A stretch of DNA of 19,645 bases from Treponema sp. (GTDB taxonomy: Bacteria > Spirochaetota > Spirochaetia > Treponematales > Treponemataceae). A program made the translations under genes and the position numbers. Each line of letters starts with the position of its first letter. Within the stretch, counting starts at the first letter, position 1. Positions 1-6,206 of the stretch are shown piece by piece. The DNA is taken from assembly GCA_016293915.1 (NCBI GenBank), contig JAEDCY010000044.1, positions 1-19,645 of the forward strand, given 5' to 3'. The notes below the pieces were generated by a model, which did no database searches, was not told the DNA's origin, and saw only the letters and a list, made by a program, of their open reading frames with translations.

Positions 1-1314
1 GGCTTTTACTCTTCTTTGTTTACGATTGCGATTCCAATTTCTCTTCAGGCGCTTTTGCAGAACTTTGTAAACATGCTCGACACTGTTATGATTGGGCGGC
101 TTGGTAGTGTGGAGATTGCGGCGGTTGGACTTGGAAACCAGATTTTCTTTATCCTCAATATGATTCTTTTTGGAATTACTTCTGGTGGCGGTGTTTTTAT
201 TGCGCAGTTCTGGGGTAAAAAAGATTTAGGCGGAATCAGAAGGTCTTTAGGTTTGATGACTTTGATTGCTGCTTTTGTGGCTGTGGTTTTCACTGTGCTC
301 GGACTTTTTATTCCTCATCAGCTGATAAGAATTTATTCTCCGGATCCTGAGGTTGTACGCGTTGGCGGAGAATATCTTCGTCTTGCCTGTTTAAGTTATA
401 TTCCTACTGCAATCAGTTTTTCTATCACCCTTGCTCTGCGAAGTACGGAACGGGTAAAGCTGCCGCTTGTTTGTACATCTGTTTCGCTTTTGACAAATGC
501 CGGTGCAAATTATCTTTTGATTTTTGTTGCAGGTCTTGGAGTAAAGGGAGCCGCTATTGCAACTGTATTTTCTCGCCTTGTTGAACTTGTAATTCTTTTG
601 AGCTGGACTTATTCTCACGGTTATGAAATTTGCGGAAAGCTTCGCGAACTGCTTGGCTTTGACTGGTCTTTTGTTTTTAAATATTTGAAGATTGCCTTCC
701 CGGTTATTGTCAACGAAACCTTCTGGGGTCTTGGAACGTCTGTCTATAACGGAATCTATGCTCATGCGGGAACTGATTCTTTTACCGCCTATAGCATCAC
801 CGGAACAATCAGTCAGCTTACCTGGGTATTCTGTATGGGCTTTGGAAATGGTATTGGCGTTCTGATTGGCAAACGCATCGGCGAAAAGAAGCTTGATGAA
901 GCCCGCGGTTATGCCCTGCGCTCCATGTGGTTTATGCCTTTAGTGGGCGCTGCGGTCGGAGTTCTGCTGCTGCCACTTTCTAAACTCCTCCCCTTCCTCT
1001 TTAACGTTGAGCCCGAAATCATAAAAATGGCAACTCAGATTCTTATGATTTTGATTCTGCTCTACCCCTTTAATTCTTTCTGCATGGATTGGGTTGTTGG
1101 TGTATGCAGAGCCGGCGGAGACACTGTTTTTTCTGCGGTTGGCGAATTGATTGTTTTATGGGGAGTTGCAATTCCTCTTGGATACGTGGCGGCTTTTGTA
1201 CTCCACCTTCCCGCCCCAATGATTTTCTTATTCCTCTCAAGCGAATCGATTGTAAAAGCAATTGTTGGAGCAATAAGAGTTCTGAGCGGAAAGTGGCTGC
1301 ATGAGGTTACGTGA
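1..1314 (+). CDS. MATE family Na+/H+-coupled multidrug exporter (main part; first 4 codons at window end)
   Basis: This is a polytopic inner-membrane exporter of the MATE (multi antimicrobial extrusion) family, which expels cationic drugs or metabolites using an ion gradient. The frame is open from base 1, and the first residues read GFYSSLFTIAIPISLQALLQ, the usual first MATE helix without its start. The start lies at 19634 if the molecule is circular, giving 441 aa, a normal MATE length. About twelve hydrophobic segments run to the end, in two similar halves. Family hallmarks are MLDTVMIGRLG near the N-terminus, GVKGAAIATV in the middle, and a second-half segment with ETFWGLGTSVYNGIYAHAG. 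The internal TTG at 16 is not needed as a start. Substrate cannot be read from sequence. The family call is firm. Confidence 0.93.
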   Translation, partial: GFYSSLFTIAIPISLQALLQNFVNMLDTVMIGRLGSVEIAAVGLGNQIFFILNMILFGITSGGGVFIAQFWGKKDLGGIRRSLGLMTLIAAFVAVVFTVLGLFIPHQLIRIYSPDPEVVRVGGEYLRLACLSYIPTAISFSITLALRSTERVKLPLVCTSVSLLTNAGANYLLIFVAGLGVKGAAIATVFSRLVELVILLSWTYSHGYEICGKLRELLGFDWSFVFKYLKIAFPVIVNETFWGLGTSVYNGIYAHAGTDSFTAYSITGTISQLTWVFCMGFGNGIGVLIGKRIGEKKLDEARGYALRSMWFMPLVGAAVGVLLLPLSKLLPFLFNVEPEIIKMATQILMILILLYPFNSFCMDWVVGVCRAGGDTVFSAVGELIVLWGVAIPLGYVAAFVLHLPAPMIFLFLSSESIVKAIVGAIRVLSGKWLHEVT

Positions 1315-1324
1315 TTTTGGGGTA

Positions 1325-1353
1325 TCACCTTCCGAAACGGAAGGTCGTTTAGT
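1325..1353. repeat. Hairpin repeat, copy A
   Basis: A perfect 8-bp stem (ACCTTCCG, loop AAA, CGGAAGGT at 1327-1345) is followed by CGTTTAGT. A related copy with the same frame of bases lies at 2345-2374. It sits just after the MATE stop and just after the end of the cas2-like remnant on the other strand. It could act as a weak bidirectional terminator, but it lacks a long T run immediately after the stem, so it is listed as a dispersed repeat. Confidence 0.55.
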
Positions 1354-1365
1354 AACTCTACTTTT

Positions 1366-1706
1366 TTATAGTGTCACCAGGTCTTTTGCACCCACGAGTT
1401 TCTCTTGTAAATCTGGAAACTCCTGACATAAAACACAGTCTTTGAATTGGTTTTCGGTCAGAATCAACATTCTTACTTCACCTGTAGGAGGTAAATATGA
1501 TTTTATTGCAGATTTATAATTCTTATAAATCTGCAAAACAAGTTTGTCAAGACTTTTAGCGAAGCGTGTCTTGACGAACTTGTATCCTATTCTGATGCTT
1601 GATGCAAATTTTTTTAGTGTCCTCTATCCGCATAAATACTTCATTCTGTAATCTGATATATCCGTCGGTTTCAAGAATTTTTCGTAGATTTGTATAAGCT
1701 CCTTTT
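1366..1706 (-). pseudogene. cas2-like remnant, N-terminus lost and interrupted by a palindromic element
   Basis: Reading the minus strand from about 1706 gives GAYTNLRKILETDGYIRLQN then EVFMRIEDTKKICIKHQNRI, which ends at 1586. A palindromic element follows, and the frame resumes as IKSYLPPTGEVRMLILTENQ ... EKLVGAKDLVTL with a TAA at 1366-1368. The order (Y..RK.L..DGYI.LQ.EVF.R, then PP.GEVR.L.LTE.QF, then a short strand ending in LVTL) follows Cas2 proteins, the small subunit of the CRISPR spacer-integration complex, most like those of type II systems. The first 20-25 residues, with the usual FDLP motif, are missing; the toxin gene lies there instead. The insertion adds a stop (CGC TAA) and shifts frame, so the gene is dead. 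No cas1, cas9 or CRISPR array is in the window. The family call rests on my recognition of the pattern. Confidence 0.68.
1504..1585. repeat. Two-hairpin palindromic element inserted in the cas2-like gene, flanked by TAT
   Basis: Two adjacent inverted repeats make up the element. GCAGATTTATAA/TTATAAATCTGC is perfect, with 12-bp arms at 1508-1519 and 1523-1534 and loop TTC. The 16-bp arms at 1538-1553 and 1568-1583 have one mismatch and a 14-nt loop. The element (1507-1582) is bounded by TAT at 1504-1506 and at 1583-1585, which could be a 3-bp target duplication. Removing the element and one TAT rejoins the cas2-like frame exactly (NRI-KSYLPP). This indicates a small non-coding mobile palindrome of the REP/MITE kind. 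Confidence 0.7.
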
Positions 1707-1708
1707 TT

Positions 1709-2026
1709 TTATTTATAATCCGACATCACCTTATTCAAATCCTGACTTCCATGAGCAACGTGGATTACGGTGGCGGTATCTTTGTCGATAGCGTACATAA
1801 CTGAGTGATTTCCGATTGTATAATATCGGATTCCCATTGAATGCCATGGTTCATCAGGATAAAAATGATAGCCATCTGCCATAAAGCTTAAATCGTTCAT
1901 GCTGGAATAAAGACGTGCTAATACTGCATCAGCATTAATCACAGATTGTAATTTATTGAGAATATAACTATATATTCTGGCAAGATCTGCTTTTGCGGTA
2001 TCTGATAAAACTACTTTGTATTCCAT
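1709..2026 (-). CDS. RelE/ParE superfamily toxin of a toxin-antitoxin pair
   Basis: This 105-aa protein reads as a RelE/ParE-fold toxin. The N-terminal strand and helix are YKVVLSDTAKADLARIYSYI, the mid-region is W...GIRYYTIGNHSVMYAID, and the final strand is TATVIHVAHGSQDLNKV. ParE members poison gyrase and RelE members cleave mRNA at the ribosome; the sequence does not settle which applies. The start overlaps the antitoxin stop by one base (TAATG), so the two are translationally coupled with the antitoxin first. On a plasmid such a pair usually acts as post-segregational killing. The gene lies directly against the truncated cas2-like frame, so it probably arrived with the event that removed the cas2 N-terminus. 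Confidence 0.85.
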   Translation of the reverse strand: MEYKVVLSDTAKADLARIYSYILNKLQSVINADAVLARLYSSMNDLSFMADGYHFYPDEPWHSMGIRYYTIGNHSVMYAIDKDTATVIHVAHGSQDLNKVMSDYK

Positions 2027-2262
2027 TATGCGAACTGAGCTTTAATTTCGGCGAAAGCTTCTTTTAGAGGTGTTACACGGCCGGCTTTCATATCATCTAT
2101 GCCTTGCTGCATTTTTGCATTAAACTCTTCTTTAGATTCAGAAAGAGGCTCCATCATTGTCTGAGCATATTGATACTGGATAAAATCGAGATATTTTGAA
2201 ACATCTTCCAGACAAGTTTCCGGTAATGTTTTTACCTTTTCAAGTACGGTATCGTAAGACAT
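2026..2262 (-). CDS. Antitoxin of the RelE/ParE-type pair
   Basis: This is a 78-aa acidic protein placed immediately before the toxin. The N-terminal half (VLEKVKTLPETCLEDVSKYLDFIQYQYAQ) resembles the helical start of DUF2281-like or other small antitoxins. The C-terminal half is a charged tail of the kind that wraps a RelE/ParE toxin (EEFNAKMQQGIDDMKAGRVT). A strong Shine-Dalgarno sequence, AGGAGG (CCTCCT at 2268-2273 on the plus strand), stands 5 nt before the ATG. The toxin has no comparable site and relies on coupling. Autoregulation by the complex is normal in these modules. I do not recognise the exact antitoxin family. Confidence 0.8.
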   Translation of the reverse strand: MSYDTVLEKVKTLPETCLEDVSKYLDFIQYQYAQTMMEPLSESKEEFNAKMQQGIDDMKAGRVTPLKEAFAEIKAQFA

Positions 2263-2281
2263 TTGGACCTCCTTTTTTATA

Positions 2282-2290
2282 AGTATAGCA
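2282..2290 (-). promoter_or_regulatory. Extended -10 promoter of the toxin-antitoxin operon
   Basis: On the minus strand TGCTATACT forms a TGn extended -10 element, upstream of the AGGAGG site and antitoxin start. No good -35 is visible, as expected for an extended -10 promoter. Confidence 0.55.
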
Positions 2291-2344
2291 TAAATTTAAA
2301 AGAAAATCATTAAAAATATATCAGAATGAAATGTATCCGTTACC

Positions 2345-2374
2345 TCACCTTCCTAAAACAAAAGGTGGTTTAGT
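2345..2374. repeat. Hairpin repeat, copy B
   Basis: This copy begins TCACCTTCC and ends AAGGTGGTTTAGT, matching copy A (1325-1353) at both ends with a changed middle (TAAAACAA instead of GAAACGG). The two copies lie in the same orientation and bracket the cas2-like remnant and the toxin-antitoxin pair. Confidence 0.55.
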
Positions 2375-2388
2375 GTCTAGAGATTTTT

Positions 2389-3241
2389 TCACACTTTACA
2401 GTAATCGCACTCTAAGCCTTTTACGTCCACCTTGCAGGTAAATAGACAACCATCGAGTTCGCCGGTCTGGCCGGTTGCTGCACTTGTGATAAAAAGTGTA
2501 TCCAGCTTGTCGCCCATAAAGCAGCAGGAAGTTACGTTTTTGGCAGGTACATTTACAACTGCAAGAAGAGAGCCGTCTTTTGTGCTACGCTCTTCTATGC
2601 GGTTGCCACCCCAGAAGGCTACCCAGAGATTGTCTTCTGCATCTATGCACATTCCGTCTGTCATACCACGGCCTTCTTCCGGCCTGAACAAAACCTTGCG
2701 GTTGGAGATTTCGCCAGTTTCCAAATCATAATCATATTCAAAAACCGCATACTGCAGGGTATCTGAAAAATAAAACTTTTTGCGGTCAGAACTCCAGGCA
2801 AGTCCATTCGAAATCTTTGTGTCAGCCTGCTTAACAGTCACCTGACCATTTTCCAGGCAAAAAAGATTTCCGCTCGCTTCATGAATATCATCATCCACAG
2901 AAGAGCCAAACCAGACCCGGCCTTTAGGGTCTGCCTTCACATCATTTGAACGCTGCCAGGCTTTGTAATATTCAGAAAGATTTTTGATAAGACGAGGCTT
3001 GGTGCCATCAGCCTTTTCAAGATAAAGCCCATCTGTCCCGGCAATCAGATAGGTACCGGGTTTTTCAGCCGGAACCGCAGAGCCGATTTTCTGCCCGTAA
3101 CTAAAAACTCGCCGAGTTCCGTCCGGTCCAAGAGTAAAAAATTTTCCTTCCGTAATATCAACCCAGGAAAGAGTTTTCGTGCGGGTATCGTAAAAAGGAG
3201 ATTCACCGAGTGTATGTTTTGATGGCTTTAGTCCCGCTCAT
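2389..3241 (-). pseudogene. SMP-30/gluconolactonase/LRE family protein with a 5' frameshift
   Basis: This is a six-bladed beta-propeller sugar-lactone hydrolase of the SMP-30 family, which hydrolyses aldonolactones and needs a divalent metal. The minus strand carries the whole family pattern in one open frame. It starts KHTLGESPFYDTRTKTLSWV, continues through RSNDVKADPKGRVWFGSSVD and NGLAWSSDRKKFYFSDT, then GMTDGMCIDAEDNLWVAFWG, and ends CDYCKV. That frame has no ATG, GTG or TTG before the internal GTG at 2940, and a TGA lies at 3238-3240. The natural ATG (3239-3241, with GAGG upstream) is in another frame and soon stops. Dropping one A from the AAAA run at 3217-3220 gives MSGTKAIKHTLGESPF, so a single-base shift explains the break. 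It lies 2 nt after the Dabb gene, as in a coupled pair. An intact product would be about 283 aa. A sequencing error is possible. Confidence 0.82.
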
Positions 3242-3243
3242 TT

Positions 3244-3546
3244 TTATACCTCGTAATCAAGGCAGGAACGGCTTGCTGTGTAAGGGCGAACTTTACTGTC
3301 TGCCACAGCCACATGCTCCGGATGTTTTGAATATCCTTTGAGAGCCTCAGTAGATTCAAAAGTTGAATCCAGCATCAGGTCTGCAGTAGAAGAAGCCAGG
3401 CGGCCTTCTGTATTTACTTTGATGTCGATAAGGCCAGGGATTTTTCCTTTAAGCCCTTCGAGGCCTTCTTTGATTCCTTTTTTTACAGATTCTTTTTCAG
3501 AATCGCTCATCTCTTTTAATGTCCATAAAATAATATGTTTAACCAT
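3244..3546 (-). CDS. Stress-responsive A/B-barrel (Dabb) domain protein
   Basis: This 100-aa protein begins MVKHIILWTLK and ends HVAVADSKVRPYTASRSCLDYEV, the typical Dabb pattern: first strand VKHI..W, helix KEGLEGLKGKIPGL, strand IDIKVNTEG, then a conserved H.E..K....Y.....C.DYE ending. Such small dimeric ferredoxin-like barrels occur alone or beside catabolic enzymes; a defined activity is rarely known. Its TAA lies two bases before the ATG of the SMP-30 gene, so the two were probably co-translated. No Shine-Dalgarno site precedes the ATG; a -10-like element ends 6 nt before it. Confidence 0.9.
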   Translation of the reverse strand: MVKHIILWTLKEMSDSEKESVKKGIKEGLEGLKGKIPGLIDIKVNTEGRLASSTADLMLDSTFESTEALKGYSKHPEHVAVADSKVRPYTASRSCLDYEV

Positions 3547-3552
3547 AATGAT

Positions 3553-3561
3553 ATTTTATCA
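3553..3561 (-). promoter_or_regulatory. Extended -10 placing transcription start at the Dabb ATG
   Basis: TGATAAAAT on the minus strand is followed by six bases and then ATG. A start site about 7 nt after the -10 falls on the A of the ATG, implying a leaderless mRNA. Confidence 0.5.
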
Positions 3562-3600
3562 CGAAAAGCCGCTTAATTCATCGCCTTGTCCCGTGTTTTC

Positions 3601-3609
3601 TGATACAAT
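3601..3609 (+). promoter_or_regulatory. Extended -10 placing transcription start at the nucleotidase ATG
   Basis: TGATACAAT (TGn plus TACAAT) is followed by TTTAGTT and the ATG at 3617. It mirrors the divergent Dabb promoter 40 bp away and leaves no room for a Shine-Dalgarno site. Confidence 0.5.
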
Positions 3610-3616
3610 TTTAGTT

Positions 3617-4216
3617 ATGAATATTTACGTTGATTTTGATGATTGCCTCTGCGAAACAGCCCGCCACTTTTCGGTGCTCGTAAAAGAAATGTTTAATCTT
3701 GATATCCCCTACGAGCAGATTCACTATTTTAATCTGCAGAAATCCTTTGATCTGACAGACCAGCAATATGACCAAATGATGATAAAAGCCCACCAGCCGG
3801 ACGTCCTTTTATCCTACGACGAAACTCCAGGAGCAAGCGAAACAATCAAGAGCTGGCTGGCAAAAGGCCACGACGTAAAAATCATTACCGGCCGCCCTGT
3901 CAGTGCCTACGATGCATCCCGCGAATGGCTGAATCAGCATGGCCTTGAAAAAGTTGATTTGTACTGTCTGAACAAATACGGCCGCGACAATTTCTTAAAA
4001 GGCAGCAGCTTCAATCTGGAACTGGAAGATTATTACAAAATGCATTTTGATATGGCCGTCGAAGACTCCCCTTCCGCCTTTAAGTTCTTCGACCATCTGC
4101 CAGATTTAAAAGTTATGGTCTTCGACCGCCCCTGGAACCAGACCTGCACCTTCCCCACTTCAAACTACAAAAGATGCACTGGCTGGGAAATGATTAATGA
4201 CAAGGTAAAAAAATGA
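3617..4216 (+). CDS. NT5C-type 5'(3')-deoxyribonucleotidase-like HAD phosphatase
   Basis: This 199-aa HAD-fold phosphatase opens with MNIYVDFDDCLCET. The aspartates of DFDD (residues 6-9) are the nucleophile and acid/base of HAD motif I. KIITGRP gives motif II, and DMAVEDSPSAF supplies the acidic motif IV. This resembles the NT5C family, which releases phosphate from (deoxy)nucleoside monophosphates; the true substrate could be another phosphoester. I start it at the ATG at 3617 because the HAD motif begins there. The frame is open further upstream, but that stretch runs antisense through the Dabb gene. It overlaps the next gene by four bases (ATGA), forming a two-gene operon. Confidence 0.85.
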   Translation: MNIYVDFDDCLCETARHFSVLVKEMFNLDIPYEQIHYFNLQKSFDLTDQQYDQMMIKAHQPDVLLSYDETPGASETIKSWLAKGHDVKIITGRPVSAYDASREWLNQHGLEKVDLYCLNKYGRDNFLKGSSFNLELEDYYKMHFDMAVEDSPSAFKFFDHLPDLKVMVFDRPWNQTCTFPTSNYKRCTGWEMINDKVKK

Positions 4217-5028
4217 CAGAAAACAAAAAACTTCAAATAAAAGAATTTTTCCTCTTAGACAAATCTGAAAAAGAATTCTGGCTGACAAAAATCGGTGAAT
4301 CTGACTGGCGGGCTGGAAAATATCTTTTTAAGATTCTTTCTGAAGGAAGCTTTAATCTGCAATATGGCGAAAAATCAAAAGTCTTTTTACTGACCCAGGG
4401 TAATAATCTGATTTCTTTTTGCAGCTTTTCAGAACGCGACGAAATTCCGGATACAGAGCTTACTCCCTGGATTGGCTTTGTTTACACCTTTCCTGCCTTC
4501 CGTGGAAAACGCCGCATTGGAAAACTGATAGAATATATTTATCGCCTTGCAAAAAATCAGGGCTTCAAACAACTATATATCTCAACAGACCAGAAAGGTC
4601 TTTACGAAAACTTTGGCTTTTCATTTTTGCAAACTATGACAGAACGCTGGGGTGGAGAAACGCTGGTTTATCAGATGGAAATCGTCCACAAAGATTACAG
4701 CGACATCATAGGAAAAACCGTAAAAGGCACAATTGACCGCCCTCTCGGTGCTTCTCATCCTCGACACAAAGAAATGATTTATCCGATAAACTATGGCTAT
4801 GTAGACGGCCTTTTTGCCGGTGACGGAGCAGAACAGGATGTTTACGTTTTTGGTACAAATCAGCCGCTAAAAACTTACGAAGGAAAAATCATCGGCGTTT
4901 ATCACCGTTTGAATGATGTTGAAGACAAATGGATTGTTGCCCTGGATGACAGGCCTTACACAGACCAGGAAATTCTTGAAGCCATTTCTTTTCAGGAACA
5001 ATATTTCATGGGTGAACTCTACAGATAA
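4213..5028 (+). CDS. GNAT acetyltransferase fused to an inorganic pyrophosphatase-like domain
   Basis: This is a 271-aa two-domain protein. Residues about 10-157 are a GNAT N-acyltransferase, with PWIGFVYTFPAFRGKRRIGK (86-104) carrying the acetyl-CoA-binding R-G-K-R-R-I-G loop and LYENFGFSF the usual late motif. Residues about 160-271 match the small pyrophosphatase-like family found in Clostridia and relatives: GTIDRPLGASHPRHKEMIYP, then NYGYVDGLFAGDGAEQDVYV, then VYHRLNDVEDKW and FQEQYF. In that family DG.EQD supplies acidic metal ligands. The overlapping start with the nucleotidase gene (ATGA) suggests coupled expression. Either activity could act on nucleotide or phosphate metabolites. 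The domain calls are good; the joint role is unknown. Confidence 0.83.
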   Translation: MTENKKLQIKEFFLLDKSEKEFWLTKIGESDWRAGKYLFKILSEGSFNLQYGEKSKVFLLTQGNNLISFCSFSERDEIPDTELTPWIGFVYTFPAFRGKRRIGKLIEYIYRLAKNQGFKQLYISTDQKGLYENFGFSFLQTMTERWGGETLVYQMEIVHKDYSDIIGKTVKGTIDRPLGASHPRHKEMIYPINYGYVDGLFAGDGAEQDVYVFGTNQPLKTYEGKIIGVYHRLNDVEDKWIVALDDRPYTDQEILEAISFQEQYFMGELYR

Positions 5029-5186
5029 AATCCAGAAAAGCAGACCAGCCTATCCCCTTGCCTTCCATGCCGGATACCACTTTACAAACCAGCCCGCATT
5101 TGTTGCCACTTCTCCCTTGCCAGTAAAATGTGCAGCTGCAGATAAAAGTGCAACTGCTACCCAGAAGGTAATCGACTTGCTTCTGT

Positions 5187-6044
5187 CTAGTCCTGACGTT
5201 TCATTATAAAGTTACCTTTCAACATTTTGGTCTGCAGAATATTTACAAAGGCAGATGGGTCTGTTTTTTTGATGGAACGCATAAGCTTGTCTTCTTCATC
5301 AGAAGAAACTACGGTATAAAGCATATTGCGTTCCGCCCCCTGATAACAGCCCTTTCCAGTAAAAAGAGTTGCATCATGCCCGGTAACATCGCGGATTACA
5401 TGAATCAGTTCATCGGTTTTATCAGAGATTATTAATATAGTAGATTTTTGATAACGCTTGTAAAGATTATTAAGAACCTGAGTGCTTACATACTGAAATA
5501 TGATTGAATAAAGCGCTCTGTTCCAACCAAACAAAAGACCAAAAATCGCAAGAACAAGTACATTGAAAAACAAAATATAATTCCAGATACTTCGACCTGT
5601 TTTTTCTGAAACATAAATTGAAATAAAATCAGTTCCACCACTGGTAGCTCCAGCTAATAAACAGAAACTGATTGCAATACCGTTAATAATTCCACCAAAA
5701 GTACAGCAGAGCAATACGTCGTTTGTAACATCAAGGCCAGGAATTAAATCTGTAAAAAGACCTGATGCAACAATTGCCCAAAGTGAAAGAAGGGTAAATC
5801 GCTTTCCAACATAACGGAAACAGATGAGGGCTGGCACAACATTCAAACCCCAATAAAAAAGTACGAATGGAATTTTTATATTCAGGTATTTTGCAAAAAC
5901 CTCCTGAATTAATAAAGTAATTCCTGTAAATCCACCCGGCAAAAGTCCCACCGCATGCACAAAGGTATTAAGATTAACTGCCATTATTAATGCTCCGGCA
6001 GTAACCAGAAGAAATCGTAATAAAAGTCGTACCTTATCTTTCAT
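5187..6044 (-). CDS. YitT family membrane protein (DUF161 + DUF2179)
   Basis: This 285-aa protein has five or six hydrophobic helices. They carry the YitT pattern: GALIMAVNLNTFVHAVGLLP then GGFTGI near the start, GIINGIAISFCLLAGATSGG then TDFIS in the middle, and ILFFNVLVLAIFGLLFGW. A soluble C-terminal domain of about 80 residues (STILIISDKTDELIHVIRDV ... TGKGCYQGAERNMLYTVVSS) is DUF2179. The family is common in Firmicutes and spirochaetes; no transport substrate is established. Hydrophobic segments place it in the inner membrane. A gap of 162 bp separates it from the phosphate-carrier gene on the same strand. Confidence 0.92.
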   Translation of the reverse strand: MKDKVRLLLRFLLVTAGALIMAVNLNTFVHAVGLLPGGFTGITLLIQEVFAKYLNIKIPFVLFYWGLNVVPALICFRYVGKRFTLLSLWAIVASGLFTDLIPGLDVTNDVLLCCTFGGIINGIAISFCLLAGATSGGTDFISIYVSEKTGRSIWNYILFFNVLVLAIFGLLFGWNRALYSIIFQYVSTQVLNNLYKRYQKSTILIISDKTDELIHVIRDVTGHDATLFTGKGCYQGAERNMLYTVVSSDEEDKLMRSIKKTDPSAFVNILQTKMLKGNFIMKRQD

Positions 6045-6050
6045 ATAAAC

Positions 6051-6059
6051 AGTTTAACA
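6051..6059 (-). promoter_or_regulatory. Extended -10-like element just upstream of yitT-like gene
   Basis: TGTTAAACT on the minus strand ends six bases before the ATG at 6044, again the leaderless spacing. The hexamer matches the -10 consensus in only four of six positions. Confidence 0.35.
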
Positions 6060-6076
6060 CACTTTAATAAAACATG

Positions 6077-6117
6077 TATCATTAATCTATAAGAAAAAAT
6101 AAACCTGATTAATGATA
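6077..6117. repeat. 11-bp perfect inverted repeat in the yitT / carrier intergenic region
   Basis: TATCATTAATC (6077-6087) and GATTAATGATA (6107-6117) are exact reverse complements separated by 19 nt. The element lies 33-73 bp upstream of the yitT-like ATG. It could be an operator, or a poor terminator for the phosphate-carrier gene. Confidence 0.6.
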
Positions 6118-6206
6118 TAATGGCTGAGACATGATAAATGCGCAGCTTCAAAAACATCAGCTGTAAAAATCTCAAGATTAACCGACACTTTCCGGCCACT
6201 CTTTAT

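Noticed and set aside
3338..3616. Long N-terminal extension of the nucleotidase frame
   Set aside because: It runs antisense through the Dabb gene, and the HAD motif begins immediately after the ATG at 3617.
5046..5213. Minus-strand frame with protein-like look (SITFWVAVALLSAAAHFTGK then GEVATNAGWFVKWYP), ending in TAG
   Set aside because: It has no start and overlaps the 3' end of the yitT-like gene; I recognise no family. It could be another decayed gene end, but the support is too thin for a feature.
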